Source: Ophiura sarsii
Taxonomy: Eukaryota; Echinodermata; Ophiuroidea; Amphilepidida; Ophiuridae
Assembly (NCBI GenBank): GCA_035610835.1
Contig: CM069452.1
Span: forward strand, 6,290,171-6,354,170
DNA: 64,000 bases
Direction of reading: 5' to 3'
The notes beneath the pieces are model-generated. The model was not told the DNA's origin and searched no databases. It saw only the letters and a program-made list of their open reading frames with translations. Made by a program: the position numbers and the translations under genes. Below are positions 47,126 through 60,000 of the stretch, one piece after another. Positions within the stretch are counted from its first letter, which is position 1. Each line of letters opens with the position of its first letter.

Positions 47126-47986
47126 CAGAGTGTATCAAAGAAAAAATAGGACTCTCTTTCACCATGGATTAATTTATTCCTTATTAAAACCACTAAACCA
47201 TGACCAATTTGATTTACTTGTCAAGTACAACTAATAAAGTTAAAATCCTGAAAAAGGGGGGGGGGGGGGGGCGGTGAAATCCATCAATTACGGAAAGTAT
47301 GACCAACTAGGCAAGTCAACCAAATTTGTGTAGTATGTTCAATGTTAATTCACACAGTAAATAAGAGTAACATGACAGTGGAAGATTACATATTTAAATT
47401 GGCTAAAAGGGACATTTTTCGTATTCTTATCATACTAAATTATTTTTTTATCATACATATAATATGGTAGAAATTGAAGTTGACTATACAAGTTCCACAA
47501 GTATAAATGTCCTTCTCTGTCAATGATTGGTATACACACACTACTGACATGATTGGTGCTTTCCTACAAACTTTCAAACATGCTGAGGCTTTTTCATGAG
47601 AACAATAAGCAACATGAACATTGCACAGAAATATTCATGCATCAAATTAATGAATTTATGTAGATATTAATGATTTGTGCAAGAATTAAGGGGAATACCA
47701 AGCTAATCTATGCTATTGTTTATAGATAGATAATTCACAATATATTTGAATGTAAAGTATTCAAATGTAAACCATGTCATTTTTGGTTTGTATGTGTAAA
47801 TCCCATTGTACATGACAGGGTTTGCGCAAATTATGCTAGCGGTCTTGGATTTATCTCAGATTTTCAGAATGTGATCATTATTATTATTAATTGGGCTTTG
47901 CACTGACGGTGAATTGGTCATGGTCCAGTGGTTTTGAAAAAGTAAAAAAGCGCCATGAAACAGTCCTATTTTTTTGATACACCCTG
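47126..47986. mobile_element. Mariner-like non-autonomous element
   Basis: The terminal inverted repeats are CAGAGTGTATCAAAG and, inward from the right, CAGGGTGTATCAAAA, both followed by AATAGGACT; 861 bp. TA follows the right end. No transposase remains. Lies in the right-only block. Confidence 0.72.
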
Positions 47987-48919
47987 TATCTCTACGTGAT
48001 TTGAGATAATTATTTTTCTAGCATTAGGCTTGCTGGACTCCTCCTATACCATTTGCTTTGATGGTTTAAAAAATACCTGTTTGTTTCAAAATATTAAAAT
48101 TAAGAATTTTAAGATGAAGATGACGATAATTTTGGCACGGTTTGTGAATTAATAGAAAGATATGTCTTTCCCATGGTATAAGGCCAAATAAAAAATACCT
48201 AGTTTCTCGTCCTATCTTTTGACAATAAGAAGGATGAGGGCACTTTTGTAACAAAAACAACAACAAAAAACAATGCGAAATCTCCATTACCGGCATGGTA
48301 TTTCCTGATTGGTTGCGTAACTTGAGGACGAGGCCTTTGTAAAAAGAAAATCATAGCTTTAACACAAAACCTGCTTCAAAATGCTCATTGGATTAACGTA
48401 AATCTATTGCCAAGATGTCAGCTGTTTAAAAAAAAATTATTTTAAAAGTTATGGATGCAATACCGAAAATGAAGGAACATTACATAATTCCTGAAAAGGG
48501 ATGCGCGGTACGACGATAAACAACTCTATTTTTTCACTTGGCCTAACTAAATGTATTTAAATAATAATTACTATAACATGGTTCGAGTTTGATGTACTAT
48601 TATAATATGTTTAAATCGTGTGGAATACAATCATACAGAACACAGAACATCGTATCATTGTCATTTATACATTTTTGTCAAAGGGATTGATAATCTGTCA
48701 TTCCATTGAGGTGTTAGATGCCATGATCATTCACAGTGTAATTTAATCGTATAAGTTAACCGATTAAATTGCAATTGTATATACGACTATCAGTACAGTA
48801 CTACTTGACAACAATAACTGATTCGTTAATCCTTAGCATTCATCCATTTTAAACTGTTAACTCCTTAACTATGTGAATCAGTGTTTCTATTTCCACAGCT
48901 TTAATGGTCATGTCAATGT

Positions 48920-49136
48920 CCATTGTTTGTTAACGTCGATATCTACGAAAGCACTACCGGAAGTCTCAAGCGTGCAAGGTCAACATAATCGTTGCCCCTC
49001 GCAACGTGCATTATATGACAAAGCTTTTAGATAATGCACGGGTCAACATTAGAAAGGGTAGCGATTATGTTGATATTGCACGATTGAGACTTCCGGCAGT
49101 GCATTCGTTGATATAATCGACGTTAACAACAATGGA
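48920..49136. mobile_element. Foldback MITE
   Basis: Inverted arms read GTTAACGTCGATAT inward from the left and GTTAACGTCGATTA from the right, then GACTTCCGG / CCGGAAGTC and GATTATGTTGA; about 217 bp. Right-only block. Confidence 0.75.
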
Positions 49137-49248
49137 TAATGAACAATGGAATGAGCTCTAGAAGTGTATTGTTTGTTAATATGTGTATTGTTTAACCCCG
49201 TCGCTAAAACACTTACCTCTGGTTCAATTGCCGTATTCTCAGCTTTTA

Positions 49249-49316
49249 CTGATCGCCTAGAGGTTAAGGCGCCTGCCTAGAGTTCGGGAGACCGGGGTTC
49301 AAGTCCTCGCCGGTGC
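49249..49316 (+). repeat. tRNA-derived SINE-like segment (right arm)
   Basis: Mirror of 6537..6604 with box B GGGGTTCAAGTCC. Confidence 0.6.
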
Positions 49317-51547
49317 ATGTCCTTGCTTATTTGTGGTTGGAACATTCACCGGTGTTTTGTTAATATTGTTATTGTGTAATTGTAAACTCCGTGGGTTGGT
49401 AAACTGCTTTTATATACACAGAAGTAAATATTAGAATCAAATTGTTGATGTTTAATTTATCTACCACTTCTAAGATGTCAATCCCCTCATTTTAAAATTA
49501 GTAAACTTGACGGTTGGCATCACGGTTGAAATCGACAACAAAAATGTCCCTATATCTGTATCTTGTAGCCATTGCAACGTTTATCATGTTTATGGTCTGC
49601 TAGTAAATTGAGTTATATTTCATAGGGTTTGATCCCTGGGGTGTAATGTCACTCCCTAAAATATGGCATATTGGCGAAATTGATTGCTAATGTTTTACAA
49701 TTAACTGCACATTTAAGGTAAAAGGGATTAACTAATCGTTAGAAAGCGTGATTGTGAAACTTCAAAATCTATTTCGCGCGAAAACCACCAAAATCATATT
49801 GCTTAACTGAGCGCACATAGTGCGAAATTTGCCTGCAAAACTTATATTACGATATGCGATGTTAAAATATAACTCCAGACATCAACGCAGTACGTCGACA
49901 AAAGCAAGTCACAAGTAAGATCAGTAATCACACATTCGACTATATTATTATTATTTATTCTATTATGCTTTCTTCATTTTATTGAGGAGATACAAACAAA
50001 GTCCAGCGACCAGCGCCAATCAATATCAAACACGTCCTCATTCCGCTTACATGGTTGCACACCGGTAAATAGGTTCCCTGTACTTTAAAAAAAAACATCA
50101 ATTTTTGCGTTTAAAGCGACTTTGTTTTTTCTTTTTCAAATTTGCATTTCTCCTAAAGTCATTATATATTTGTGATCCTTGAAGTGCACACTTTATATGG
50201 TACCTCGATATTTTCGATAAATGAGCCTTTGAAATTTCGATAACAGATGTATGTACCACTATCGTCCATGGGACAAATCACTACTGGCAGTATCGCCCAA
50301 TACTTACGTTTCGGTATCCGACCGAGTAAAATCGTACCCGTATCGAGCGATACTGGCAACCTTTATTTCTTTCTTTTTTCACTTTGCTATTAGGTATAGT
50401 CCTAAAATCATGCTTGGATTTTAATTTTGATAATTTGTGAGTGCCTTTTCTGACTACTGCGGCTATGTTTAGGGCCACAGGTTGCTAGAATAAGACAAAT
50501 ATCCGACTCATACTGGCCAGGACTCAAGCTATTTACCGGTGTGGAATTACATGGTACATTAATATGCACAAAGTCTGATTATACAATGTATACAGCATTT
50601 AAAAAGATATATAACTTATGATATAGGTTTGTTGCATGTAACTTTCATAAGAATGTATTATAATATTGTGCTGGATTGTTCATCTTAAAGCAATACTATA
50701 TGATCTTTTTCAATTCTTCACACTTATTTAGGTTTTCGTCTGGTACTGAAGCCTCAATTGCGATAGCCTTGTCATCAAGGCCTTCTTATTTGTAAAACCA
50801 TTTCACTATCAAAAACAGTAACATTAATATTTCAACAGTATTTCACACTTTACACCAGGCAATGATGTTACCCCATCCAGTATCCACCTGTTATTACCCA
50901 TCACTGATAGGCCAGAAAGTTTGGTTGCAGGCGGCCAGCGGTTGGTGTATTGGGAGCTCAGTGTTTGACAGGAAAGAGCCTAGGGTGTAGTTATGTTTTG
51001 TCAAAATATCCATATATTGAAACAGTTACTAAATATACATGTCATTGTCATGAATGATAAGTGTGTGGTGTATGGTGGTCATGACCCTATATGAGGACAC
51101 GGCATCTCTCACACATTGTCCCAAAATACATAAAATACATGCGATAGGTATACATGTAGGGTCAATGAGATATGCACTAGCTCTACAAAATATTATAGTT
51201 TCGAATCAATGGAAAATATGACTTGTACCAGGAATTGGGAGAGAGAGGGTAGTGAGTCTGAGACTTGAAATCAAGTCTACAATTGCGATGGGGGAAAAGT
51301 GAATGTGACCATTTTACACAGCTTAAAATATATACGAGCAAATTATTTAACAACCACCAACAAATACAATAGAAAAAGGTTTAAGACTAGTTATATAAAC
51401 TATTGTCTATCAAAATGTTCCTGAGTAAAACATACAAATGTAACATAATTATACTACAAATCTGATTAAATCACTTTAAGGTCAAAGGAATTGGCATCAG
51501 TCCTTTAATTGTTCTCAGGAGCGCAATACCCACCCCATTTTCGTATA

Positions 51548-51612
51548 ATGTTGCTGGATCGAACCAGACATCTTTGTATTTTGAGTATAGCGCATTTACT
51601 ACTGCGCCACAT
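51548..51612 (-). repeat. tRNA-like SINE head (right arm)
   Basis: Mirror of 4276..4340, T-arm at 51554..51567. Confidence 0.6.
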
Positions 51613-52157
51613 AAAGTTTAAATTATCCTCAAAAGGGTAACTGATTTGTTACTGCAACGATAAATACCTATACCTGTAACACACAAATAATATTTACCAC
51701 ATTCGGGTAAAAAAAAAAAAAAAATGGATAAAGTTTTATACTCATTTTACAAAACTCTGGAAACATTCTAAAGTCTATTTTGATATAAGATTATGGTACA
51801 AGCCTATGGCATATCCTCATGTATGTATCTGGCACTACTATCATGAAATTCATTTTTAAAATGTATTAGCCATTATTTGAAATAGTGAATGTGAAATTAA
51901 ATGAAAACAGTTAGTTCTATTGTTACTGCAGAACGATAGAAAAATACATTTTTACAAAATTGTTCCGCAATTGTGCAACAATACAATATGATGGTTGTAG
52001 AAAATCAGAAAAATAGCAATACTTGTATAAACATGTGGTAACACCAGTCACATTTTCGTCTGCCCTGGACCATTATTCCATCTCATGGAAATATTTCAGC
52101 TATTGTACCTAAAAGACATTCAATTGATATAATCCCCGAATAAAAAAGCAGTCAATA

Positions 52158-52163
52158 TTTATT
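52158..52163 (-). promoter_or_regulatory. Candidate polyadenylation signal AATAAA, right GPCR copy
   Basis: Mirror of 3725..3730. Confidence 0.3.
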
Positions 52164-52245
52164 TGATATGCTACATTTTGAGTTGGTTATAATAAGTGCA
52201 ATATATTTCAATATTTAGAAAATAAACTTGTCCTGTGTATGTATA

Positions 52246-52764
52246 AGGGATCACGTCAAAACTCGACCGCCAGGCAACCGCCGGTTACGGCCGGTTCCGC
52301 CCGGTTCTCACAAAACGTGTCGTCTGTTATAATATACACACATAATGAGGTCAAATAGTAACACTCTGGTGAACACGACCGGTTGATAGTGCCTCGTCAC
52401 ACGCGTGAGCAATAAAATCTTGAAGTAATGGGCTCAGTTGACAACCAGTACAATACAGCTATTGATTTTCGCTGGGGTTGGCTTTTTCAATCTGTTTATA
52501 GCTCAATTAACTTTTTAAAATCAATACCGAAAGTCTATGAATGTTTTTTTTTATAGAACGATTATAGAGAGAGCTATTATGACCGCAAAGTAACAGATTG
52601 ATAGTGTAAATTGGTCTGGTTACAGCATTAAGTCAACCGGCGGTTGTTCAGTGAAGTTGCATGCGCGAATATTCATATACCAGTAAAACATTTGATCTGA
52701 AAGAACCGAGCGGAACCGCCCGTAACCGGCGGTCAACGGGCGGTCGAGTTTTGACGTCTTCCCT
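52246..52764. mobile_element. MITE with long terminal inverted repeats (right arm)
   Basis: Mirror copy of 3125..3645, downstream of the right GPCR stop codon. Confidence 0.8.
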
Positions 52765-52953
52765 AACTATACTGTTTGCGTATTATGCAATGTACATCCA
52801 TATGAAATAATTATCATTGTTTATAGGAAAACAAACTTTAAATGAAATAATGCATACGTACTTTCTTGAGTAAACATTATTTACAGGGAACCTTACGTTT
52901 TGTTATTTTGTCTCATACCAGAGTGAAATACTCCGTTTTAATATGTTAAAAAC

Positions 52954-54034
52954 CTAACGTTTTGTACTTTCAGATCTTTTAATCGTGGCATTCACGAGGG
53001 AGTTATCTTCTATCTCAATTGCAGGAAAGATTGTGTCGTCGTCTGAATCATCACTTTCTTGCCAAACTGGTTTCTCATCAGAATTATCGTCTGTTGTTGC
53101 CCCACTTGGTGAATGTCCGTCTGCCTCGTCAGCTGCGTCTTCATTTGGTGACGTCAAATCCTCATCGTCGATAGAAATGACCGGTAAAGTGACCGTTTGA
53201 AAGCCCTCGTTTTCTACAGGTGCTGCTGGGAGAGTATCGTTTGCAGGTGCTCCAGCGTGTTCAACAAGTGGCGCTTTCGAGGCTTCTGAATTTTCAACGG
53301 TGGCAATTTCCTTGTCACCCAATTTCTCGCCTACTTTATCGTCTGCTGTCGTCTTTTCTTTTGCTTCATCAGTGCTCTCAACATCTACAATGGTTTCTAT
53401 CTCATCGGGCGCCGATTTAGTCGCGGGAGGTGCTTTGTCTGGTGTATTACCCTCGATGTCATGCATCTCATACGCACCATTAATGAATGCGGTGTCTTTC
53501 GTAGGTGGCGGTGTTGTTACCTCGACGGTTGCAGTGGGTTTTGGAGACGGTAGTGTAGCGCTGAAGTCAGTAGTGCTAAGGTAGAATGACTTTGACGCTG
53601 ATTTCGAAGTTGGCGACAATCCACTGCTTGATGTTGTCTGTGAACGTTGATTATCAGCAAAATGACAGCCTAGGAATCCAAAATATGGTCGAAGTGTCTT
53701 CCGGACATCTTCTTGTCTGAAACAGAACATGATAAAGACGACAAATCCTTGGAACGAGTTGCAGAGACAAAAGATTAGGGAAAAGGCAAACCCGACGTCA
53801 CCTATAGCAAAGAAGCCGAACGCCCACGTGAGCCCCATGAGGATTGAAATTGCAAATGCATTCTGGAGTCTCTTAACTAACTTTTGGGTCTGTGACTGTT
53901 TAGTAACGTTACCGCCAAGGTGTGCTTTGCAGAGCCGATACATTACGAGGCTGAACGTGATGATATTATGCAGCAGAACTACTGCGACTGGTAGGACAAT
54001 GCCGAAATACAACGGTAGACCTTTAGCGAAACAA
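52954..54034 (-). CDS. Adhesion GPCR terminal exon: TM5 to TM7 and acidic tail
   Basis: The exon is 1081 bp, 359 codons plus stop TAG, acceptor GCAG. It starts with the loop cysteine (YCFAKG), then TM5 (GIVLPVAVVLLHNIITFSL), TM6 (ISILMGLTWAFGFFAIGD) and TM7 (SLIFCLCNSFQGFVVFIMF). CFRQEDVRKTLRPYFG marks the end of the core. The remaining 230 or so residues are Ser/Thr- then Asp/Glu-rich with no domain I recognise, probably a disordered signalling tail. The duplicate at 1854..2934 encodes the same residues over the compared 352 codons. Confidence 0.95.
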
Positions 54035-57000
54035 CTGCGTAACAGAGAAAATGTAAGAAAAAGGTAGAGATGGTTTGTAAGTTAGGGTAGTATGAATGAG
54101 TTAGAAGAGAATCTGTTAAAGCTGAACATAAGCGGCGGAAACATGCGACGTATTTTTAATGTCATAGTGGACCATTTAAAGGTAGATGTTCCGATTTTTA
54201 ACTTGAAGTTTTCTATTCTACATGAAAGGTCATCCTTAAAAACGTCGTGTCCCAAAATTTGAGATGCATAGCTATTATGGTTCTTATTTTAGACGCACAA
54301 TATGCTGTGAACTGTACCCATTGAGTAGTACACAAACTATATCGGTGGTAACCACCATTCGCGGTAATTCAACGCTATTTCGTCGATTTCTCTGTCATTA
54401 TACCGAATTAGGCCGTCAAATTTCACTATGATAATGAGAAAAATACGAGCTTTCATATGATATGAAAATCTCCGTATGTTTGAAATAATTCTGTGTTACG
54501 AAAATGTGATCGGGTCATCTACCTTTAAGTGATAAAATTGCCAGTTTTGTCGCGCTTTGAGCGAATTAGTTTCAATGTTTATCAATTCAAGCTTGAATAA
54601 GCTTAACTCTTTTCACCGAGGTTAACTCAATTTGTTTCACAATAATTATGGGTTCACGAACGTTTTTTGGACCATAATAGTTCGAATACGTTTTTACCTA
54701 CATGTTTCAACATTATAAATTAGACTAAATTTTGGTTCGTCCCCTAAATATTTGTGCTTCAGCCGCCATTGAAGCTGAACGACGAAAGACAGCGAAACCA
54801 GTAGCATCTAAACATTACAGAAAAATACCGGAAAACGTGTACTTTAGGTCCCAGATACTGGTGTACCAGTATCATACAATACTGGAATATATAAGTTGCT
54901 AGTATCGGTCGATACCGGTACGATTTTACTGTTCCAGTATCGGTCGATGTTGGAACACCAAATTGTATTCCAGTATCGAGCAGTATTGAACGATACTGGT
55001 ACATAATTATGTTCCAGTATCGCACGATACGGGAACATTTTGTATGTGCCAGTATCAGCCAATACAAGAACACTGACTTTGTACCAGTATCGATTGATAC
55101 GGGGTCTTACAGTATCGGACGATACTAGTACAGTCCAGAATCTGGGAGCTAAAGTACACTTTTTCAAAATACCGCAATCACCTATATTAGTCAGTGTTAA
55201 TTCCTAGTACCAAATGGGTTTCGGTTAAAATGTGGAATAAGGTACATCGGTCAAAGTTTCGAAATCTGCTATAGAATACTTACTAATCGAGGTGGTCGTA
55301 ATACGGGTGGAACCCGGCGCTTACAGAAATCACAGATACCAATAGCGGTACACCTGCAACAGATAATCACACAGAAATAGAAATCATCTTAATTTGTTTT
55401 AAATGATCAAAAGTAATCGCAACACATTTCTAAAGTTGATCTTTGCGGGTCAACTGCTTTTAAATACAAAAGTTAACAATAAAATAATATTCATGATAAG
55501 AAGTCACGAGGATAATAAGCACACGAAATATTAGCTTTGTCATATGATTTGAAGTAGGGCAATCTACTAATATTTTGACAGGTGGCTGATTGCGAGCAAT
55601 TGGATAGTTAGCATAATGGAGGTGGCCAGTCCCATTTATTACTAACATTATTTACTTTCCTGGTCACTGTATCACTCACTGGACACTGGCTTGCAATGGT
55701 CAGAGGTTCTATTAATAGATCTAATCATAAAACATGAACAGTAAATAATCATGGTATGTAACCTTACCTACTTTATCGTTTCTAATACAACTCACCCCAA
55801 GCAACAATGGACGCTTTCAGTACAAAATGTTCCGGTTGTTCATCAAATACTTTGACGACATTCAGGTACAGATTATGTGCTTCTACTCCCATCCACATAA
55901 TACTAGCCAGGGTAAAGAAATGTAGCAACGTCGCAACAAATGCACATCCATTCCGGTTTGACACTTGGTCAATTCCAACTAGGAATACCAGATAGAGACA
56001 GAACAGTGCCAGACACATGTGGAGAAGGATCTTACGCGGCGTAGCTTGAGGTCCCATACGCAGACGTCTGGAGCATCAAACAAAGGGTTGAAATGTTAAG
56101 TATTATTTTTAAAGACAATTCATTGGTATTAAGTACAAGTTCCACAGTAATAATATCAATGAGACAAAGAAACAATACGAGACAAAACAAAAGATACGTT
56201 GCAGAGACGAACTTCAAGGAGGCTCGGTCGGCTGTTTTTGGCGTTTGTTTTTGTATTTTTAGAAACTATAGAAAAAATACCCCATGAACAGATATTCGCA
56301 TATTGATGGACAGGTTGTTGGTAATATAATGGAAAAGTTGTAGGTAATAACAAGATTTGCCCTTTTCACCATTTGAATCGTCTGCGATCATAAACTATGA
56401 AAATGTTATAAAATATTATACATTTTATTTCAGCTGATAGATTCGTTGCTACACTGTAAGAAAAACCAAAAAAAAACCAGGATAGCTTACGATGTGCAGT
56501 GATCTTCACCGCCATCATGCAGCTGTCTCAAGCTGTGCCATCATTATTTACGCATGCGCTAGGTCGCCTGACGTAAAAATTGGACTAAGCTTACGCCCAG
56601 TGGCTAGTTGCGTCACGAGAGGGGGGGGGCGCGCGCATTTATTTACTAAGAACAATCTTGACGATTGACTTTCATTTCTTGCCCCCCCCCCCCCCCCTCC
56701 ATATTATAACCTAGTTACGCCACTGCCAGTGGCTGGTTGCAATCAAGGGTGCTAAGCGCGCTTGCCAGTTCTTAAAACAAGAATTAAACATCATAAAATT
56801 ACAGTTTCCCTGGCTTAACCCTAACTCTACCCCCCCCCCACTTTTTCAATTTTTTTTCTTCAACGTGGAAAATCGACCAAAATATCCCCCCGATATTTGA
56901 TCCAGGGACCTCTCGCACCAGAGCCTTAGAATTCCCCACTACACCACGGCTGTCAAGGATAGTTTGCGCAGTATATTGCGCAAACTATATGGGCTGGGTC

Positions 57001-60000
57001 CATTTTTTCATCGAAAGACTTCCACGCCGGGTGGTACCAACGTGTCTAGTCGTGGTATTTTGGGGTATATGGTAGGGTTAGGGTTATTGATTAGTCTTAC
57101 CTGAACACCATAAATATCACGATGGTTGCCAATAAGGAAACCATGGACAGTCCACATCCAAGTTTGCTTATAATATCCAGTATGACATGAGCAGCCTCAT
57201 ACGACACATCCTGTATTTTGGTGTATAAAATAAAATAATGTTACACCTCTTTTCCAGTTTTCGTAACCGAATAATACGGTGTCATGGAGAAAGTTAACGC
57301 TGGTAATTAAAGCCTAACCCTAACCCTAATGCTGATTTCAGAACACTTTAAAAACATTGTTTAAAACAGTCAAAAGACAAGTACCTGCTTAAACAATTTG
57401 AGAACATTTCAACAGTTGTTTAAGCAGGTTTACTTGAACAATAGTGGTTGCCTCTTTACCTGACATAGACGCATTAATGCGTCAAAACGACGTTTTTACG
57501 TTTTACCCTATAACTCGTTAACCAAACATCGGAAGTATGGCAAACTATACCTTTTTGGAATTCTTGTGCTCAGCCGAACAATTTGGTATGCCTATTAGTG
57601 TAATTGAAGGCATTAAAATTTTGTGCCCCTGTATGGCGGCCATTTTGGATTTTGGGCTTACGGTATATTTGTCGTGCTGATCGTACACGATTCTGGTCGT
57701 TGCGCCATAACCGAATAACCCACTACCGCAAATTTGGTATCAAAATGATCAGAATTATAATGCTCATCTCTCGAAAGCATTTTGAAGGGCTCAAGTAGTA
57801 TAGTTTTCATACAGGACTACTAAATATTTGTAAAAAAAATGTTACAAAAATTGCATGCTGGGTAACGGTTACCATGGCAACCGCCACGATCGTCCGGTAT
57901 CGTTGAAATTTTCACAGAAGTGTCCGGCTATTCATAAGCTTTCAGAATATATGTAGTTTTACTACCTTACAGAGTCTCATATTCAAATTATAAGTTGATA
58001 TTTACATGCATGTGCAAATTCACAATTTCTTCAAAAATTAATTTGTCAGAGAAAGAGTTAAGACTTATTGACAAACTCTGTTGCTGTAATTAGAACTTTA
58101 AACCTGGTCAGATGATGTCCATTATAAATGATTATATTCTTATTTGTATCTTACCACAAGAACTGCAAAGTTGGTCAAATGATCACAATTACAGATAACC
58201 CTTCCGTTGTTTGTGTAGTTTACAAACCAACATCCTTCCCCCGACCAGTCCGATATGTTAAAATCCCACGACACACAAACGGGGTTTTCATAGGGTGCCT
58301 ATATTGATACATAAATCAGGCAGAGTAATATTTATATATATTTTCAGGAGATTTTAATTTCTCCGTCTATATAGAGAATTAATATGGTATGATTATGACC
58401 TTTGAGATATCCTACACTAAGAAATCTCATTCCTCTGACATGACTGATGCAAGTAATAGCGTTCTTCCGTTCTCGGTCTTGTCTCTTGTCAGTCCCAAGT
58501 TGGTTGCGATTGATATTTGTAGATATGAGTTCTGTACCGTTTTTTAATAACAATATTAACTGTCTTTCTCAGGTGGTATTGGCCCGTTGGGTGCTCCATC
58601 TTGGTGTTATACGTGATATAGACATGGCATCTTTAACGATTTATCAATTTTGAGATTAGAATTGTCCTTCAGAATGTTCTGTTGGAAATGTACCTTAGTT
58701 TTATTCTCTGTTTATACTTTATCGTGATTTAAGTGTCCTAAAAGCTTTGAACAAAGAATTTGACGAACGAACAACTGTTTTTTATTTGCAGTCATTACTA
58801 CATTATACCTCATAAAACAGTATATACATTGAGTAGACTGATGTTCTTACTGGAATACTGGACTACTCACAGTGAACTCAAGCACAACGGGTTCCGGCAA
58901 GTTCCTAACATCAGGTATGCCGACAACAATAGCCGATATGACGTCACCACCGACGGTCTGATTGGACGAATTGGTTGGGAACAGAGTATCACTGTTTTGT
59001 ACGAAGAAACTCACACCGACTGTATCTGCAAAAAATGGGTATAATTACACACAGGTGTCATTTCGACACTTATCTGGCATGTTTTGATGATCAAGGACAA
59101 AACTAAACATGTGCTTAATCCAAATTTAGAATGATAGAAAAATTGTCATCCGAAATGATCATTTGATATCGGTGTTAATTGTTTCATTAAATACACGCAT
59201 TGTGAGTGTAAAGTTTTTCAGGGTGAGTCAGAACCACAATCTTTGGCATTGCGTTATAACGTTGCCTACATTCTAATTAAAACATTTTAAAAAGCCAATC
59301 AACAGGATGGCCCGAGAAAATGTTCATGGCATGCATCAAAGAAAGTGTAGTAAGCTTTTTAAAACAAATTAAAACTAAATATCTCATTTTCCCCAAATTA
59401 TCATTGATTTTAGACTCAATCTGTTATTCTTTACAGAATCATTGTTCACGAAAAATATACTTTTGAGAAATGTACAGTCTCAACCAAACTTGAAGACTTA
59501 CGGAATAAATTTGAATTCACCTCAAAGTTTTTTGCAATTATGCGTACAATCATTGGTTTCAAAACGTTGAACAAAGTTTGATTGACAATAGTTGCCAATT
59601 TGATCTATGTTGATCTTTCGACTCGAAACAATTCCGCATAGCCTACAAAATGGTACATATTGATTAACTAACCGTTTCCAGTCGTGTTAAAAAGTGAGGC
59701 TGGCAGCGATATAGCTGTTCTGGTTTCCGGAGGCACTGCCTCATTGTTTGTCAAAGTTTTAACATCTCCACTTTGGAACTTATCCTCCTCCTCCCGATCG
59801 GTCATATTGTTCTGCAAGACGAGAAAACTCAGACCGGTATTGGATTCTCCTGATGGTGCAGGAAGTGTTGTCAAGACTATGTTTGGTTTAACTACCTCGA
59901 GAGGCTGACCTCCAAGGCCATCGAGGCTTGTAGCTCTCGTGATTTGTTTTTCTAAAGCCATTAAGATTTCCAGGAAATATGGTGCATTGTTAGCCATTTG

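Larger units (their letters stand above)
45705..49164. other. Right-arm-only block of about 3.5 kb
   Basis: Replaces an unrelated 370-bp stretch of the left arm (about 6690..7061). It contains a tyrosine-recombinase relic, an AT-rich low-complexity block, a mariner-like MITE and a foldback MITE, so it grew by several insertions. Confidence 0.8.
36893..55888. repeat. Right arm of a large inverted duplication
   Basis: Partner of 1..14142. It is longer because of right-only segments, chiefly 37983..38502, 38556..39913, 40300..40712, about 41256..41727, 43932..44974 and about 45705..49164. Confidence 0.95.
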
